A stretch of DNA of 64,000 nucleotides from Mycobacterium shigaense. GTDB lineage: Bacteria; Actinomycetota; Actinomycetes; Mycobacteriales; Mycobacteriaceae. Positions within the stretch are counted from its first letter, which is position 1. Every line of letters begins with the position of its first letter. This document shows, piece after piece, positions 41,345 through 50,551 of the stretch. The stretch spans positions 4,960,001-5,024,000 of the forward strand of contig NZ_AP018164.1 in NCBI RefSeq assembly GCF_002356315.1. The letters run 5' to 3'. The position numbers and the translations under genes are program-made. A model generated the notes under the pieces. The model was not told the origin of the DNA. It made no database searches and was given only the letters and a program-made list of their open reading frames with translations.

Positions 41345-42055
41345 ATGAGCGTCTGCATATTGATTGCACAACGGATCGGCCGCGCGGCAGCGGCTGTCGG
41401 AGCGGGAGCGGTGCTGGCCGCCGCGGCCGGGCTGAGCGCACCGGCGCCCCCGGCCCACGCCGACTGCCCCGATGTCGATGTGGTGTTCGCCCGCGGCACC
41501 AGTGAACCGCCCGGTGTTGGCGGCATCGGTTCGGGCTTCGTCGACGCCCTGCGCGGCGACCTCGGTGGACGGACGCTCGCGGTGTATCCGGTGAACTATC
41601 CGGCCAGCAGCGACTTCGGCAGCCCCACCTTCCCGGCGACATTCATCGACGGGATTCGCGACGCCAGCTCGCACATCGAGTCGATGGCGGCCAGCTGCCC
41701 CAAGACCCGGGAGGTGCTGGGCGGTTTCTCGCAGGGCGCGGCGGTGGCGGGCTTCGTCACGTCATCGGCTGTCCCGAAGGGCGTTTCCGCCGACTCAGTC
41801 CCCGCCCCTATGCCGCCCGACGTCGCCAACCACGTCGCCGCCGTCGTCCTCTTCGGCACACCGTCGAATCAGTTCCTTGAGCATTACGGCGCGCCAGACA
41901 TCGCCATCGGACCGCTGTATCAGCCCAAGACGCTGCAGTTGTGTGCCCCGGGCGATCCGATTTGCGGCGGCGGCAGCGACGGCGCGGCCCACGCTTCGTA
42001 TGTCGTGAACGGCATGGCGGGACAGGGCGCGAGCTACGTCGTCAGCCACCTGTAG
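41345..42055 (+). CDS. Secreted cutinase-like esterase (Culp; cut5 position)
   Basis: 236 aa. Signal peptide ending near PAHADCPDVDVVFARGTSEPPGVG, the serine hydrolase nucleophile in GGFSQGAAVAG, catalytic Asp in CAPGDPICGGG and His in DGAAHASYVVN. Cys residues fit cutinase disulphides. It hydrolyses esters outside the cell. It lies before an epimerase gene as cut5 (Rv3724) does before Rv3725; in M. tuberculosis cut5 is split into two ORFs, whereas here it is intact. Confidence 0.93.
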   Translation: MSVCILIAQRIGRAAAAVGAGAVLAAAAGLSAPAPPAHADCPDVDVVFARGTSEPPGVGGIGSGFVDALRGDLGGRTLAVYPVNYPASSDFGSPTFPATFIDGIRDASSHIESMAASCPKTREVLGGFSQGAAVAGFVTSSAVPKGVSADSVPAPMPPDVANHVAAVVLFGTPSNQFLEHYGAPDIAIGPLYQPKTLQLCAPGDPICGGGSDGAAHASYVVNGMAGQGASYVVSHL

Positions 42056-42106
42056 CAGGCTCGCCCCGCCGCCGCTGCGACGCGCCGCCATTGCAAGAAT
42101 CGCCCT

Positions 42107-43090
42107 ATGCGCGTTCTGATCACGGGTGGGACAGGATTCGTCGGCGGGTGGACCGCCAAGGCCATTTCCGACGCGGGGCATTCGGTGCGTTTCCTGGTGC
42201 GCAACCCCGATCGGCTGCACACGTCGGTCGCCCAGCTGGGGGTCGACGTGTCGGACGTCGCGGTGGGCGACATCACTGATCGCGTCTCGGTCCGGGAGGC
42301 GATGCAGGGTTGCGACGCCGTCGTGCACGGCGCCGCGCTGGTCGCAACCGACCCGCGCCAGACCAACGAGATGCTGACGACGAACATGCAGGGCGCGCAG
42401 AATGTGCTCGGGCAGGCCGTCGAGCTGGGCCTGGACCCGATCGTGCACGTGTCGAGCTTCACCGCGCTGTTTCACCCCCACCTGGAGATCCTGACGGCGG
42501 ATCTGCCGGTGGTCGGCGGGGCGGACGGCTACGGAACGTCCAAGGCGCAGGTCGACATCTACGCCCGCGGGCTGCAGGACGCCGGCGCGCCGGTCAACAT
42601 CACCTATCCCGGCATGGTCCTCGGGCCGCCCGTCGGCAACCAATACGGTGAGGCCGGCCAGGGGGTGCGGTCGCTGTTAGACCTGCACTTCGTTCCGGGT
42701 CGCGGAGCGGCCTGGCTGATCGTGGACGCCCGCGACGTGGCCGCGCTGCACGCGGCGCTGCTGGAACCCGGGCGCGGACCGCGGCGCTACATGGCCGGCG
42801 GTCACCGCGTCCCCGTCACCGAGTTGGCGAGCATGTTCGGCGAGTTGGGGAACACGACGATGGTTCCCGTGCCGGTTCCTGACACCCTGATCCGGGCCGC
42901 GGGAGCCGTTCTCGACCTTGCCACTCCGTATCTGCCGTTCAGCACGCCGTTCACCGCGGCCGGGATGCAGTACTACACCCAGATGCCGGCGTCCGACGAT
43001 TCGCCGAGCGAGCGCGACCTCGGCGTCGTCTATCGGGATCCCTATGAAACGGTGGCCGACACCATCGAGGCGCTGCGCGCCGGCGGCTAG
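42107..43090 (+). CDS. NAD-dependent epimerase/dehydratase (extended SDR)
   Basis: 327 aa. N-terminal GGTGFVGGWTAKAI NAD-binding motif, then DAVVHGAALV and YGTSKAQVD with an SDR-type YxxxK site. C-terminal substrate-binding part follows. Corresponds to Rv3725. The substrate is unknown; relatives act on nucleotide sugars or isoprenoid/steroid-like ketones. It follows the cutinase on the same strand. Confidence 0.88.
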   Translation: MRVLITGGTGFVGGWTAKAISDAGHSVRFLVRNPDRLHTSVAQLGVDVSDVAVGDITDRVSVREAMQGCDAVVHGAALVATDPRQTNEMLTTNMQGAQNVLGQAVELGLDPIVHVSSFTALFHPHLEILTADLPVVGGADGYGTSKAQVDIYARGLQDAGAPVNITYPGMVLGPPVGNQYGEAGQGVRSLLDLHFVPGRGAAWLIVDARDVAALHAALLEPGRGPRRYMAGGHRVPVTELASMFGELGNTTMVPVPVPDTLIRAAGAVLDLATPYLPFSTPFTAAGMQYYTQMPASDDSPSERDLGVVYRDPYETVADTIEALRAGG

Positions 43091-43106
43091 CGCCTCGATG
43101 GTGTCG

Positions 43107-43493
43107 TCAGGTGCCCGGTTTGATCTCCAGGCCGACGTGCACCTTGTCGATGCCGCCGCGCACGATCGAGTGCACGTAGAACCACGGCGCGTGATACCAG
43201 TACCGCTTGAGCACCGCGTTGTAGACGCGCCGCGTCTCGGACCTGGGCAGCACCCGGGCGATGCCCTCGACCTCGTCGCTCTTCTTCTTGCCCAACGACC
43301 CGCTCTTGGCGATCGTCACCCTGGGCGTGTTGTTGATCCGCTTCGTCTTCCACGACCCGTCGTCGGTGATCACCAGGAGCGTGTCGCCGTCGGGGACTCC
43401 CCAGATGGCGGTCGGCTTCGGGCGGCCGTCTTTGGTGAACGTCGTCAACAGCAGGTACTTCGACTTGATGACGTCGGAGAAACTGGCAGCCAC
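43107..43493 (-). CDS. Split-barrel flavin/F420-binding oxidoreductase (PPOX-like)
   Basis: 128 aa from the GTG at 43491-43493. Split-barrel fold of the PPOX/deazaflavin family: VIKSKYLLLTTFTKDGRPKPTAIWGVPDGDTLLVITDD, WKTKRINNTPRVTIAKS and a C-terminal YNAVLKRYWYHAPWF. Actinobacterial relatives use F420 or FMN/haem. Convergent with the epimerase. The substrate is unknown. Confidence 0.82.
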   Translation of the reverse strand: MAASFSDVIKSKYLLLTTFTKDGRPKPTAIWGVPDGDTLLVITDDGSWKTKRINNTPRVTIAKSGSLGKKKSDEVEGIARVLPRSETRRVYNAVLKRYWYHAPWFYVHSIVRGGIDKVHVGLEIKPGT

Positions 43494-43634
43494 GATTTCT
43501 CGCCTTCTCGTCCGATGGGTCGGTATGGCACAGCATGTGCCCCGAGCGGCAGGATGGCAAACGTCGGCGGACGCGATCCCCTCGTTATCCGGATAGTCTG
43601 ATGCGCGCAGCAAACACGGCCGAAAGGGGCAACC

Positions 43635-44780
43635 GTGGGCGATTTTCGTGTGGGTGTGATGGACCCGATTATTGCGTCCCGGCCGTCGGCCGAGGTGTTC
43701 ACCCGGGCCGATTACTTCAGCGCGGTCGCCAGGGGCGTGGACTCGTTCTGGGTTCCCGACCACCTCAACCAGTTGTTCCCGCGCTCGTTGTGGAAGCAAA
43801 AGTATTGCGGTGCAACGAGAATCATGCCGACCATCGACGCCGCAATGGAACCCTGGACCATGCTCGGGCACCTCTCCGGTCGCCACCGGCTCGGCCGGCT
43901 ACGCCTTGGCGTCGGAGTGACCGACACCGGCCGCCGCAATCCCGCCGTCACCGCGCAGGCGGCCGCGACGCTGCACCTGCTCACCCGCGGGCGGGCGATC
44001 TTGGGCATCGGCCCCGGTGAACGCGAGGGCAACGAGCCCTACGGCGTTGACTGGTCCAAACCGGTCGCGCGTTTCGAGGAGGCGATGGCCACCATTCGCG
44101 CGCTGTGGAACTCGGGTGGCGAGCTGGTCAACCGGGACTCGCCGTTCTTTCCGCTGCGCGATGCCCTGTTCGATCTGCCGCCCTATCGGGGGAACTGGCC
44201 CGAGATCTGGATCGCGGCCCACGGGCCCCGGATGCTGCGCGCCGCCGGGCGCTACGCCGACGCCTACTATCCCGCCTTCGCGCACCGGCCGGTGGACTAC
44301 AAGCAGCGACTGGATGCCGTCCGGTCCGCCGCCTCGGACGCCGGCCGCGACCCCATGGCTATCCTCCCGGCGATCCAGCTGTTCGTCGTCACCGGCCGCA
44401 CCCACGAGGACGTCGACGAGGCGCTCGACTCCAGAATGGTCCGGGCCTTCGGCCTGAACTCGCCCGACGAGGTCTTCGGCCGCCACGGTTTGCAACATCC
44501 ACTGGGAGCGGGCTTTTCGGGCGCGCAGGACATCCTGCCCTCCGGCATAGACGAACAGGCCGCCTTGTCCCACACGGCCGCCATCCCGCCGGAGGTGATC
44601 AGGGACTCGGCGCTGTGCGGCACCCCCGATGAAGTCGTCGACCAGGTCGCGCAGTGGCGGGACAACGGAGTCCGCTACGCCGTGCTGGCCAATCTGAGCA
44701 TGTTGCAGCGCAGCCTGCGCAAGGGGCTTGCGTCGGCGCAGGCGTTCGGCCGGATCGTGCAAGGGGTCAAGAAGTTGTGA
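43635..44780 (+). CDS. LLM-class (F420-dependent-type) oxidoreductase
   Basis: 381 aa, GTG start. Luciferase-like TIM barrel: VGVMDPIIASRPSAEVFTRADYFSAVARGVDSFWVPDHL, LGHLSGRHRLGRLRLGVGVTDTGRRNP, and GRAILGIGPGEREGNEPYGVDWSKP. The N-terminal region and ATRIMPTIDAAMEPWTMLG resemble mycobacterial phthiodiolone ketoreductase-type LLM enzymes (Rv2951c). The stop codon sits immediately next to that of the convergent ALDH gene. Confidence 0.87.
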   Translation: MGDFRVGVMDPIIASRPSAEVFTRADYFSAVARGVDSFWVPDHLNQLFPRSLWKQKYCGATRIMPTIDAAMEPWTMLGHLSGRHRLGRLRLGVGVTDTGRRNPAVTAQAAATLHLLTRGRAILGIGPGEREGNEPYGVDWSKPVARFEEAMATIRALWNSGGELVNRDSPFFPLRDALFDLPPYRGNWPEIWIAAHGPRMLRAAGRYADAYYPAFAHRPVDYKQRLDAVRSAASDAGRDPMAILPAIQLFVVTGRTHEDVDEALDSRMVRAFGLNSPDEVFGRHGLQHPLGAGFSGAQDILPSGIDEQAALSHTAAIPPEVIRDSALCGTPDEVVDQVAQWRDNGVRYAVLANLSMLQRSLRKGLASAQAFGRIVQGVKKL

Positions 44781-46232
44781 TCAGTGCCCGGCGGCAACCG
44801 AAATCGATTGACTCACCGTGTAACTGTCGATGCCCTCGGGCCCGAGTTCACGACCGTAGCCGCTGTTCTTGACACCCCCGAAGGGCGCCGCCGGATCCAT
44901 GATGTAGCCCTCGTTGACCCCGAAGGTACCGGACCGTACCCGGGCCGCGACGCCGTAGCCGCGCTCGACGTCGGCGGTGAACACCGAACCGGCCAAACCG
45001 TACTCGGAATCGTTGGCGATCCGGATCGCCTCGTCTTCGTCGCGGTAGGAGATGACGGTCAGCACCGGGCCGAAGATCTCCTCACGGGCGATCCGCATGT
45101 CGTTGCTTGCCTCGCTGAACAGCGTCGGCCTTACGTACCAACCGGTTTCGAGGCCGTCGGGCATGTCCGCACCACCGATCACCAGGCGGGCTCCCTCGCT
45201 TTCGCCCGATTCGATGTAGCCGCGTACACGCTCTTGTTGGCGCTGTGCCACCAGCGGACCGATCTGGGTGTCAGGGTCCGCCGGGTCGCCCACCGTCATC
45301 GCCTGCATCCCGGCCGCCAGCGCGTCGACGAATTCGTCCTTGCGTGACTCGGGCACGAGGATGCGGCTGAGCGCGTTGCACACCTGTCCGCTGTTGGCCA
45401 GGCTGGCCATCTGGATCCCGGTGGCCGTCGCCGCGGGGTCGGCGTCGTCGAGCACGACCGCCGCGGACTTGCCGCCCAATTCGAGGCTCACCTGCCTGAG
45501 TCCGTCGGCGCACGCGCGGGCGACCTGGCGTCCGGCCGCGGTGGAGCCGGTGAACGACACTTTGTCCACACCGCCGTGGCTGACCAGAAGTTCGCCGACC
45601 TGGCGGCCGCCGGGCACCACGTTGAGCACACCGGGAGGTAGATCGGCCGCGGCGACCAGCTCGGCCAGCAACTGCGCGTCGAGCACCGACTCCGGCGCGG
45701 GCTTGAGTACCACCGAACATCCCGCCAGCAGCGCCGGCACCACCTTGGTCACGGTGAGGAACTGCGGCATGTTCCACGGGACGATCGCGGCGACGACTCC
45801 CACCGGCCGCTTGGCGATCCGAATGTTGTTGCCGTACAATCCCAGTCGCTCTTGGGACCACTGGTAATCGGCCGCCAGGCCGCAAAAAACCGAGATCATG
45901 GTCAACGGCAGGCGCACCTGCGCCATTTTGGCGAAGCTGATCGGAGCCCCGATCTCCGCGGAGATCAGCTCGGCCATCTCGGCCCGGCGCTCCTGATAGA
46001 TCGCGGCCAGCCGGCCCAGCGCCTCGACGCGTTCGGCCGGCCGCATGCGCGGCCACGGCCCGGTATCGAAGGCGGCCCGGGCGGCCCCGATAGCCCGATT
46101 CACATCCATGGGTCCCGCGCACGCGGCGCGGCCGATCACCGCTTCGCTGTGCGGCGACACCACCACGATGACCGACTCGGATTGCGGTGCCGCCCACTTG
46201 CCGTCGATGAAGAGTTCGTCTCTCTCGTACAT
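44781..46232 (-). CDS. Aldehyde dehydrogenase
   Basis: 483 aa, NAD(P)-dependent ALDH superfamily. Seen: IVPWNMPQFLTV, the coenzyme motif FTGSTAAGRQVA, the catalytic Glu in SLELGGKSAAVV, and the nucleophile Cys in NSGQVCNALSR. It oxidises aldehydes to acids. Downstream of the SDR gene at 46242-46964 on the same strand (9 bp apart), suggesting an alcohol-to-aldehyde-to-acid pair. Confidence 0.93.
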   Translation of the reverse strand: MYERDELFIDGKWAAPQSESVIVVVSPHSEAVIGRAACAGPMDVNRAIGAARAAFDTGPWPRMRPAERVEALGRLAAIYQERRAEMAELISAEIGAPISFAKMAQVRLPLTMISVFCGLAADYQWSQERLGLYGNNIRIAKRPVGVVAAIVPWNMPQFLTVTKVVPALLAGCSVVLKPAPESVLDAQLLAELVAAADLPPGVLNVVPGGRQVGELLVSHGGVDKVSFTGSTAAGRQVARACADGLRQVSLELGGKSAAVVLDDADPAATATGIQMASLANSGQVCNALSRILVPESRKDEFVDALAAGMQAMTVGDPADPDTQIGPLVAQRQQERVRGYIESGESEGARLVIGGADMPDGLETGWYVRPTLFSEASNDMRIAREEIFGPVLTVISYRDEDEAIRIANDSEYGLAGSVFTADVERGYGVAARVRSGTFGVNEGYIMDPAAPFGGVKNSGYGRELGPEGIDSYTVSQSISVAAGH

Positions 46233-46241
46233 GTTCCCCCG

Positions 46242-46964
46242 CTAGGTGTTTCGACCGCCGTTGACGCCGAGGATCTGGCCGGTGATGTAGCCGGCCTCGT
46301 CGGAGACGAAGAAGGCACACGCGGCCGCGATGTCCTCGGGCCGGCCGACCCGCCGGACCGGCGTGCGCGCGATGTGCTCCACCACGGTGCCGCCGAGCAG
46401 GTGGCGCCGCTCGGCGCTGCGCAGCATCGGGGTGTCGACGAATCCCGGCGGTACGGCGTTGACGGTGATGCCGCTCGGGCCGTATTCGAGAGCCAGCGAC
46501 TTGGTCAGCCCGTTGACGGCCGACTTGGCTGCCACGTAGTGGGCCATGAACGGCTGCCCGGAGTGGGTGCTCGACGACGAGATGTTGACGATGCGTCCCC
46601 ACCCCGCCTCCACCATGTCGGGCAGCACCGCCTGAGTGGTGTGGAAGACGCCGTGCAGGTCGACGTTGATCACCCTGGTCCAATCGGCAAACGACATGTC
46701 CAGGAACTTCTTGAAGCCTTCCACCCCGGCCGCGTTGACCAGCACCAGAATCGGGCCGAGCGCCTCGCGGATCGCCGAGACGGCGGCGTCCACCTGCGCG
46801 CGGTCGGTGACGTCAGCAAGGTAGCCGAATTCGTCGTCGGTGGGGGAACGATCGATGACGGCCACCCGGAGTCCGTCGCGGCGCAATCGTTCGGCGACGG
46901 CGCGGCCGATTCCCGATGCACCACCGGTCACCACAGCCGTCTTGGCAACCAAACCCGCACCCAC
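46242..46964 (-). CDS. Short-chain dehydrogenase/reductase
   Basis: 240 aa (GTG at 46962-46964; the AGGAAG site is only 1 nt away, so a TTG a few codons later is a possible start). Classical SDR: TGGASGIGRAVAERL, NAAGVEG, catalytic Ser in NISSSSTHSG and YVAAKSAVNGL for YxxxK. Reduces or oxidises a ketone/alcohol with NAD(P)H. Operon with the following ALDH gene. Confidence 0.9.
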   Translation of the reverse strand: MGAGLVAKTAVVTGGASGIGRAVAERLRRDGLRVAVIDRSPTDDEFGYLADVTDRAQVDAAVSAIREALGPILVLVNAAGVEGFKKFLDMSFADWTRVINVDLHGVFHTTQAVLPDMVEAGWGRIVNISSSSTHSGQPFMAHYVAAKSAVNGLTKSLALEYGPSGITVNAVPPGFVDTPMLRSAERRHLLGGTVVEHIARTPVRRVGRPEDIAAACAFFVSDEAGYITGQILGVNGGRNT

Positions 46965-47151
46965 CTTCCTGAGCGATCGCCCAGCGATTTGGGCTTCCCA
47001 TGCCTATCACCCCGCCCGGACGACGGTCAAGTAACGGACCTTGAATATCGAACGCCGCGCTATCTAGGGTCGAAAACCTCGGCTAATCAACGCTTTTCCT
47101 GTCCGACCACTGCTCGGGCACGCCGAACCCGCCGCGTGATAGGACCACAGT

Positions 47152-47509
47152 GTGACGGCATCCGGACGACCCAAGGCGCGTGACTCGACGACGCGCGACT
47201 TGCTGGTGGCCGCCACGAGCCAGATCATGCTCGAGGAGGGCTACGCGGCGGCCACGTCGCGCCTCCGGCGCGCTGGACGACGTCACGACGTACACCTTGC
47301 CCGACGACCCGTTTACCGCCATCCTGCGCGGCGGCGGTCCGCGCGCCGGCATCATCACCCCCGAGCAGGTCGCTGCGGAGGTCGCCGACGCCGCCGAAAA
47401 GCCACAACTACCACTGCGTATCCCGATCGGAGACACCGCGCGGGCGCTGTTGGCCGCTCGCCACGCCGCCCCGGATAACGTCCCCTTCACCCCGGCGGGT
47501 CTCGAATAA
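47152..47509 (+). pseudogene. TetR N-terminal fragment fused to the 3' end of an SDR gene
   Basis: The first about 35 codons read MTASGRPKARDSTTRDLLVAATSQIMLEEGYAAATSR, the start of a TetR DNA-binding domain. Near 47255 this frame degenerates, and the other frame gives PEQVAAEVADAAEKPQLPLRIPIGDTARALLAARHAAPDNVPF and a stop at 47509, which resembles the end of an SDR gene. The two parts are out of frame. The simplest reading is a deletion joining two genes. Neither product is complete. Confidence 0.6.
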
Positions 47510-47727
47510 GTGCGACGGACGCGGCGCGCTGTGACCTGCGCAAAATCTGTGAAGATTTGCCGCCTGTGTGTGAAGGCTTCGTTAAAAGCGCTGTTGCATG
47601 CGGGTTCGGCCCGCATTGTGGAGGCATGACGCTGTTCGGACGTGGTTACCGAGCAGTCAGATGGGGAATATGCGTTTCGGGCGCACCCGTTGGCTCTGTT
47701 AGTTGCGGACGTGAAGGTGAGAGTGCG

Positions 47728-48549
47728 GTGTTGAGCGTTGAAAACCGTTGGGCGAGAGCCGTTGCCCGCGTGCTGTCGCACGCGGCTTCGCTTCGCGTGA
47801 CGGCGCTTTACGCGGTGGCACTCGTCACTGTCGCGATCACCCTGTCGCAATTCGGTTCGGCCACACGCGAAGTCGTCGTGAGCCAAATGAGCACCAACCT
47901 GCACAACTTGTCGCATGGGCGCCTGAGCACGCTCGTTGGTAGCGCCTTCGTCAGCGACGGCGACAACATCGCCGCGTGGCTGCCCGGTCTGGTCTGCCTG
48001 CTGGCGCTGGGCGAACTCATCTGGCGCGGACGGGGTTTGCTTCTCGCCTTCGCGGTGGGCCACGTGGGTGCGACTCTGCTCGTCGCGATCTGGCTGACCT
48101 TCGCCGTGCAAGCCGGCTGGCTGCCCACCTCCATCGCGCACGCGACGGACGTGGGCGTGAGTTATGGCGCGGTGAGTGTGCTTGGCGCGTTGACCGCGTC
48201 GATCCCGTCGCGCTGGCGCGCCATGTGGGCGGGCTGGTGGCTCGGCGTTGCGGTGACGGCGGCGCTGAGCATGGACTTCACCACCATCGGTCACGTGCTG
48301 GCGCTGCTGCTCGGCATCGGTTTGTCCTTCCGGCTGCCGTCCCTGGCGCGCTGGACGCCCCTGCACAGCGGGCTGTTCCTGGTCGCCGTCGCATTCGTGT
48401 ACTTCGTGCTGTGCGGGCCCACGGTCGAGGCGGTCGCCGGCGGACTGACCGGAACCCTGTTCGGCTTCCTGGCGAGCCCGAACCTGCGCCCGTTCGCCAA
48501 GAGCCGGGTTCCGCTGCAGCAACCGGAGGTTGTGGCCCAGCCCTGTTAG
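47728..48549 (+). CDS. Rhomboid-like membrane protein
   Basis: 273 aa from the GTG at 47728 (VLSVENRWARAVARVLSHAASLRVTALYAV), with a GGTGAGAG site nearby; starts back to 47557 are possible. Six or seven hydrophobic segments and the N-terminal STNLHNLSHGRLSTLVGSAFVSDG typical of mycobacterial rhomboid-like proteins. The catalytic GxSG Ser/His pair of true rhomboid proteases is not clear: VGVSYGAVSVLGALT is the nearest candidate. Probably a rhomboid-fold protein of unknown function. Confidence 0.75.
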   Translation: MLSVENRWARAVARVLSHAASLRVTALYAVALVTVAITLSQFGSATREVVVSQMSTNLHNLSHGRLSTLVGSAFVSDGDNIAAWLPGLVCLLALGELIWRGRGLLLAFAVGHVGATLLVAIWLTFAVQAGWLPTSIAHATDVGVSYGAVSVLGALTASIPSRWRAMWAGWWLGVAVTAALSMDFTTIGHVLALLLGIGLSFRLPSLARWTPLHSGLFLVAVAFVYFVLCGPTVEAVAGGLTGTLFGFLASPNLRPFAKSRVPLQQPEVVAQPC

Positions 48550-49376
48550 GCCTGCGGCGGCGGCCAGTTCAGGATCTGCCGTGCGGTGCGCCCCAGAATC
48601 CACGCCTTCTCTTCGTCGGACAGTGAGGGGGAATCACGAATGCTGAATAGGGTCTCTGCCCAATTCGCACGGTGCCGCGTCATCGTGTAATCGCTGGCCC
48701 ACATCACGCGGTTGGCCCCGAAAGCATCGACCGCGCCGCGTAATTTCGGCTCGAGATCGGCAAACGGGTGCGGCTCCGTGGAAAGAAAGGACGCGGCGTG
48801 CGCCCATTTGTAGGCGACGTTGGGATAGCGGGCCAGCTTCAAAGCCTCGTCAATCGAGCCCTGGCCGGGCGGCGCGTCGAATGCCACACCGCAATGGTCC
48901 ACCACGAACTGGACACCCGGAAAACGTTCGACGTAAGGCGTCAAATACGGAACCCGGCCCGGGCACGTGACGAATACGGGCAGGTTGTGCGATTGGGCGG
49001 CCCACAGGAGCCGGTCGTGCTCGCCGCGCTCGAATACCGCTCCCTCGGCGGGCGTGAAGACCGTCGCGCGGAGTGCCTTGAATCCGGGGGCGGCGGTCAG
49101 CGTCTCGATCCACGACTCGAGGCCGGGGTCCGTCGGGTCCACTCGCATCAGGAAGGCGAACCGGTCCGGGTGTTGCAACGCGGCCGCCTCGGCGTTGGGT
49201 CCTACGTTGCGAAAGGAGCCATTGCACAAGCGGTACCCCGGGCGCAGGGTGCCGTCTTCGTTGGCGCTTTCGAATTCGTCGAACACCGCCGCCTGGATGC
49301 CCAACGCGTCCATGATCGCCAGCGCGACATCGGTGCCCAGCATGTTCGCGTGCACCTGCGCGTCGATAATGTCCAT
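48546..49376 (-). CDS. Amidohydrolase-family (TIM-barrel) protein
   Basis: 276 aa from the ATG at 49374-49376, with AGGAG upstream. Amidohydrolase_2 family: MDIIDAQVHANM, GFKALRATVFTP, VQFVVDHCGVAFDAP and ANRVMWASDYTMTRH. The first metal motif reads HAN instead of the usual HxH, and WASDY is kept. Relatives hydrolyse or decarboxylate aromatic acids or lactones. The altered motif leaves activity uncertain. It overlaps the rhomboid-like gene's stop by 4 bp, convergently. Confidence 0.8.
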   Translation of the reverse strand: MDIIDAQVHANMLGTDVALAIMDALGIQAAVFDEFESANEDGTLRPGYRLCNGSFRNVGPNAEAAALQHPDRFAFLMRVDPTDPGLESWIETLTAAPGFKALRATVFTPAEGAVFERGEHDRLLWAAQSHNLPVFVTCPGRVPYLTPYVERFPGVQFVVDHCGVAFDAPPGQGSIDEALKLARYPNVAYKWAHAASFLSTEPHPFADLEPKLRGAVDAFGANRVMWASDYTMTRHRANWAETLFSIRDSPSLSDEEKAWILGRTARQILNWPPPQA

Positions 49377-49528
49377 CGTTACTCCTGGCCGCCGACGCCG
49401 TGGTCTCGCTATTGATCCAACAGCGCGTAAGAATTTGCGGAGGCGCATTCGGTAATCCCGGCGAGCGCCTCCGAAACCGCGATGTCAGAATTGGCGAAGC
49501 GGGGGCCGCAGTACCGGGAAGTTGACGG

Positions 49529-50518
49529 ATGCCTCTTAGCCTCGCACGCCACCTCGGCAGTCGCGCCACCCGTCGACCGCGATTGAGCGCCGATGCCGGC
49601 AGCGGCTTTTACAGCGCGCATCAGACCCGGTTGCTGCGGATCTACTTGGCCGCGACGACGTTCCTTTACCTGTACGGCGTGGTGTTCAGTGTGTTGCTCC
49701 ACCCGGGGTCGCGGGCCAACCACCTCGGCGGCATCGTCGCGATCGGCCTCGGCCTGGGGGCGCTGGCCTGGTTGGCCGTCCAGCCTGGCCGGACCGCGCC
49801 CGCGACAGCCGCCGCCATGGCGGCTACACCTGTGGTGATGGCCTTCCACGTCGCCATCACCGCCGAGTTCGCCTGCCTGATCGCGCCGATGTTCTTGGCG
49901 ATGTATCTGCGGGCGTTCTACCCGCCGCGCCTCGGCGTGGCTCTGGTGATCGTGCTCACCGTGGCGTCGGTGGTCGCCCTCGCGGTCGCGCCGTTTCACA
50001 AGCTGTACATCGACTACCTGATCTTCACGATCGCGATCGTCGGGGCCGCCGAGGCGTTCGGCGTCCTGATGCAGGCCTTGGTTGGTGCGGCCTGCACTGA
50101 CCCGCTGACCGGCGTGCTGAACCGAGCGGGGTGGGAGATCGCGACGACCAACCTGCTGGCGCGGGCCCGCTCCAGCGCGCTGACCCTCACTGTCATCGCG
50201 CTCGATATCGACCACTTCAAGAAGATCAATGACTCCGCGGGGCACCTCGCCGGCGATCAACACCTGGTCAGCCGCGCCGAGTCCTGGCGCACCATGGCAC
50301 CCCGCGACGCCGTGTTGGCCAGGCTCGGTGGTGACGAGTTCGCCGTGTGCCTGGCGGAGCCCGCGGGGGCTGCACCGAGGGCGGTGGATCGGTTCGTCGC
50401 GGACATACGGGCGTACACGCCAGGGACCAGCATCGGCGTCGCGTCCGCGAGCGGGGCGGACGCCGAGATCGCCGCGCTGCTTGCGGCCGCCGACTCCGAT
50501 CTGTATGCCGCCAAGTAA
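49529..50518 (+). CDS. Membrane-anchored diguanylate cyclase (GGDEF)
   Basis: 329 aa. Five or six hydrophobic segments from about 37 to 180, then a GGDEF domain beginning at ACTDPLTGVLNRAGWEI. The signature LGGDEF is intact (267-271), as is DIDHFKKINDSAGHLAGDQ. No RxxD inhibitory site precedes the GGDEF. No EAL domain. It synthesises cyclic di-GMP from GTP. The frame may begin later than the ATG at 49529. Confidence 0.9.
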   Translation: MPLSLARHLGSRATRRPRLSADAGSGFYSAHQTRLLRIYLAATTFLYLYGVVFSVLLHPGSRANHLGGIVAIGLGLGALAWLAVQPGRTAPATAAAMAATPVVMAFHVAITAEFACLIAPMFLAMYLRAFYPPRLGVALVIVLTVASVVALAVAPFHKLYIDYLIFTIAIVGAAEAFGVLMQALVGAACTDPLTGVLNRAGWEIATTNLLARARSSALTLTVIALDIDHFKKINDSAGHLAGDQHLVSRAESWRTMAPRDAVLARLGGDEFAVCLAEPAGAAPRAVDRFVADIRAYTPGTSIGVASASGADAEIAALLAAADSDLYAAK

Positions 50519-50551
50519 TACCGGGCTCACTCGTGACGGCCGGCCCGCCCG

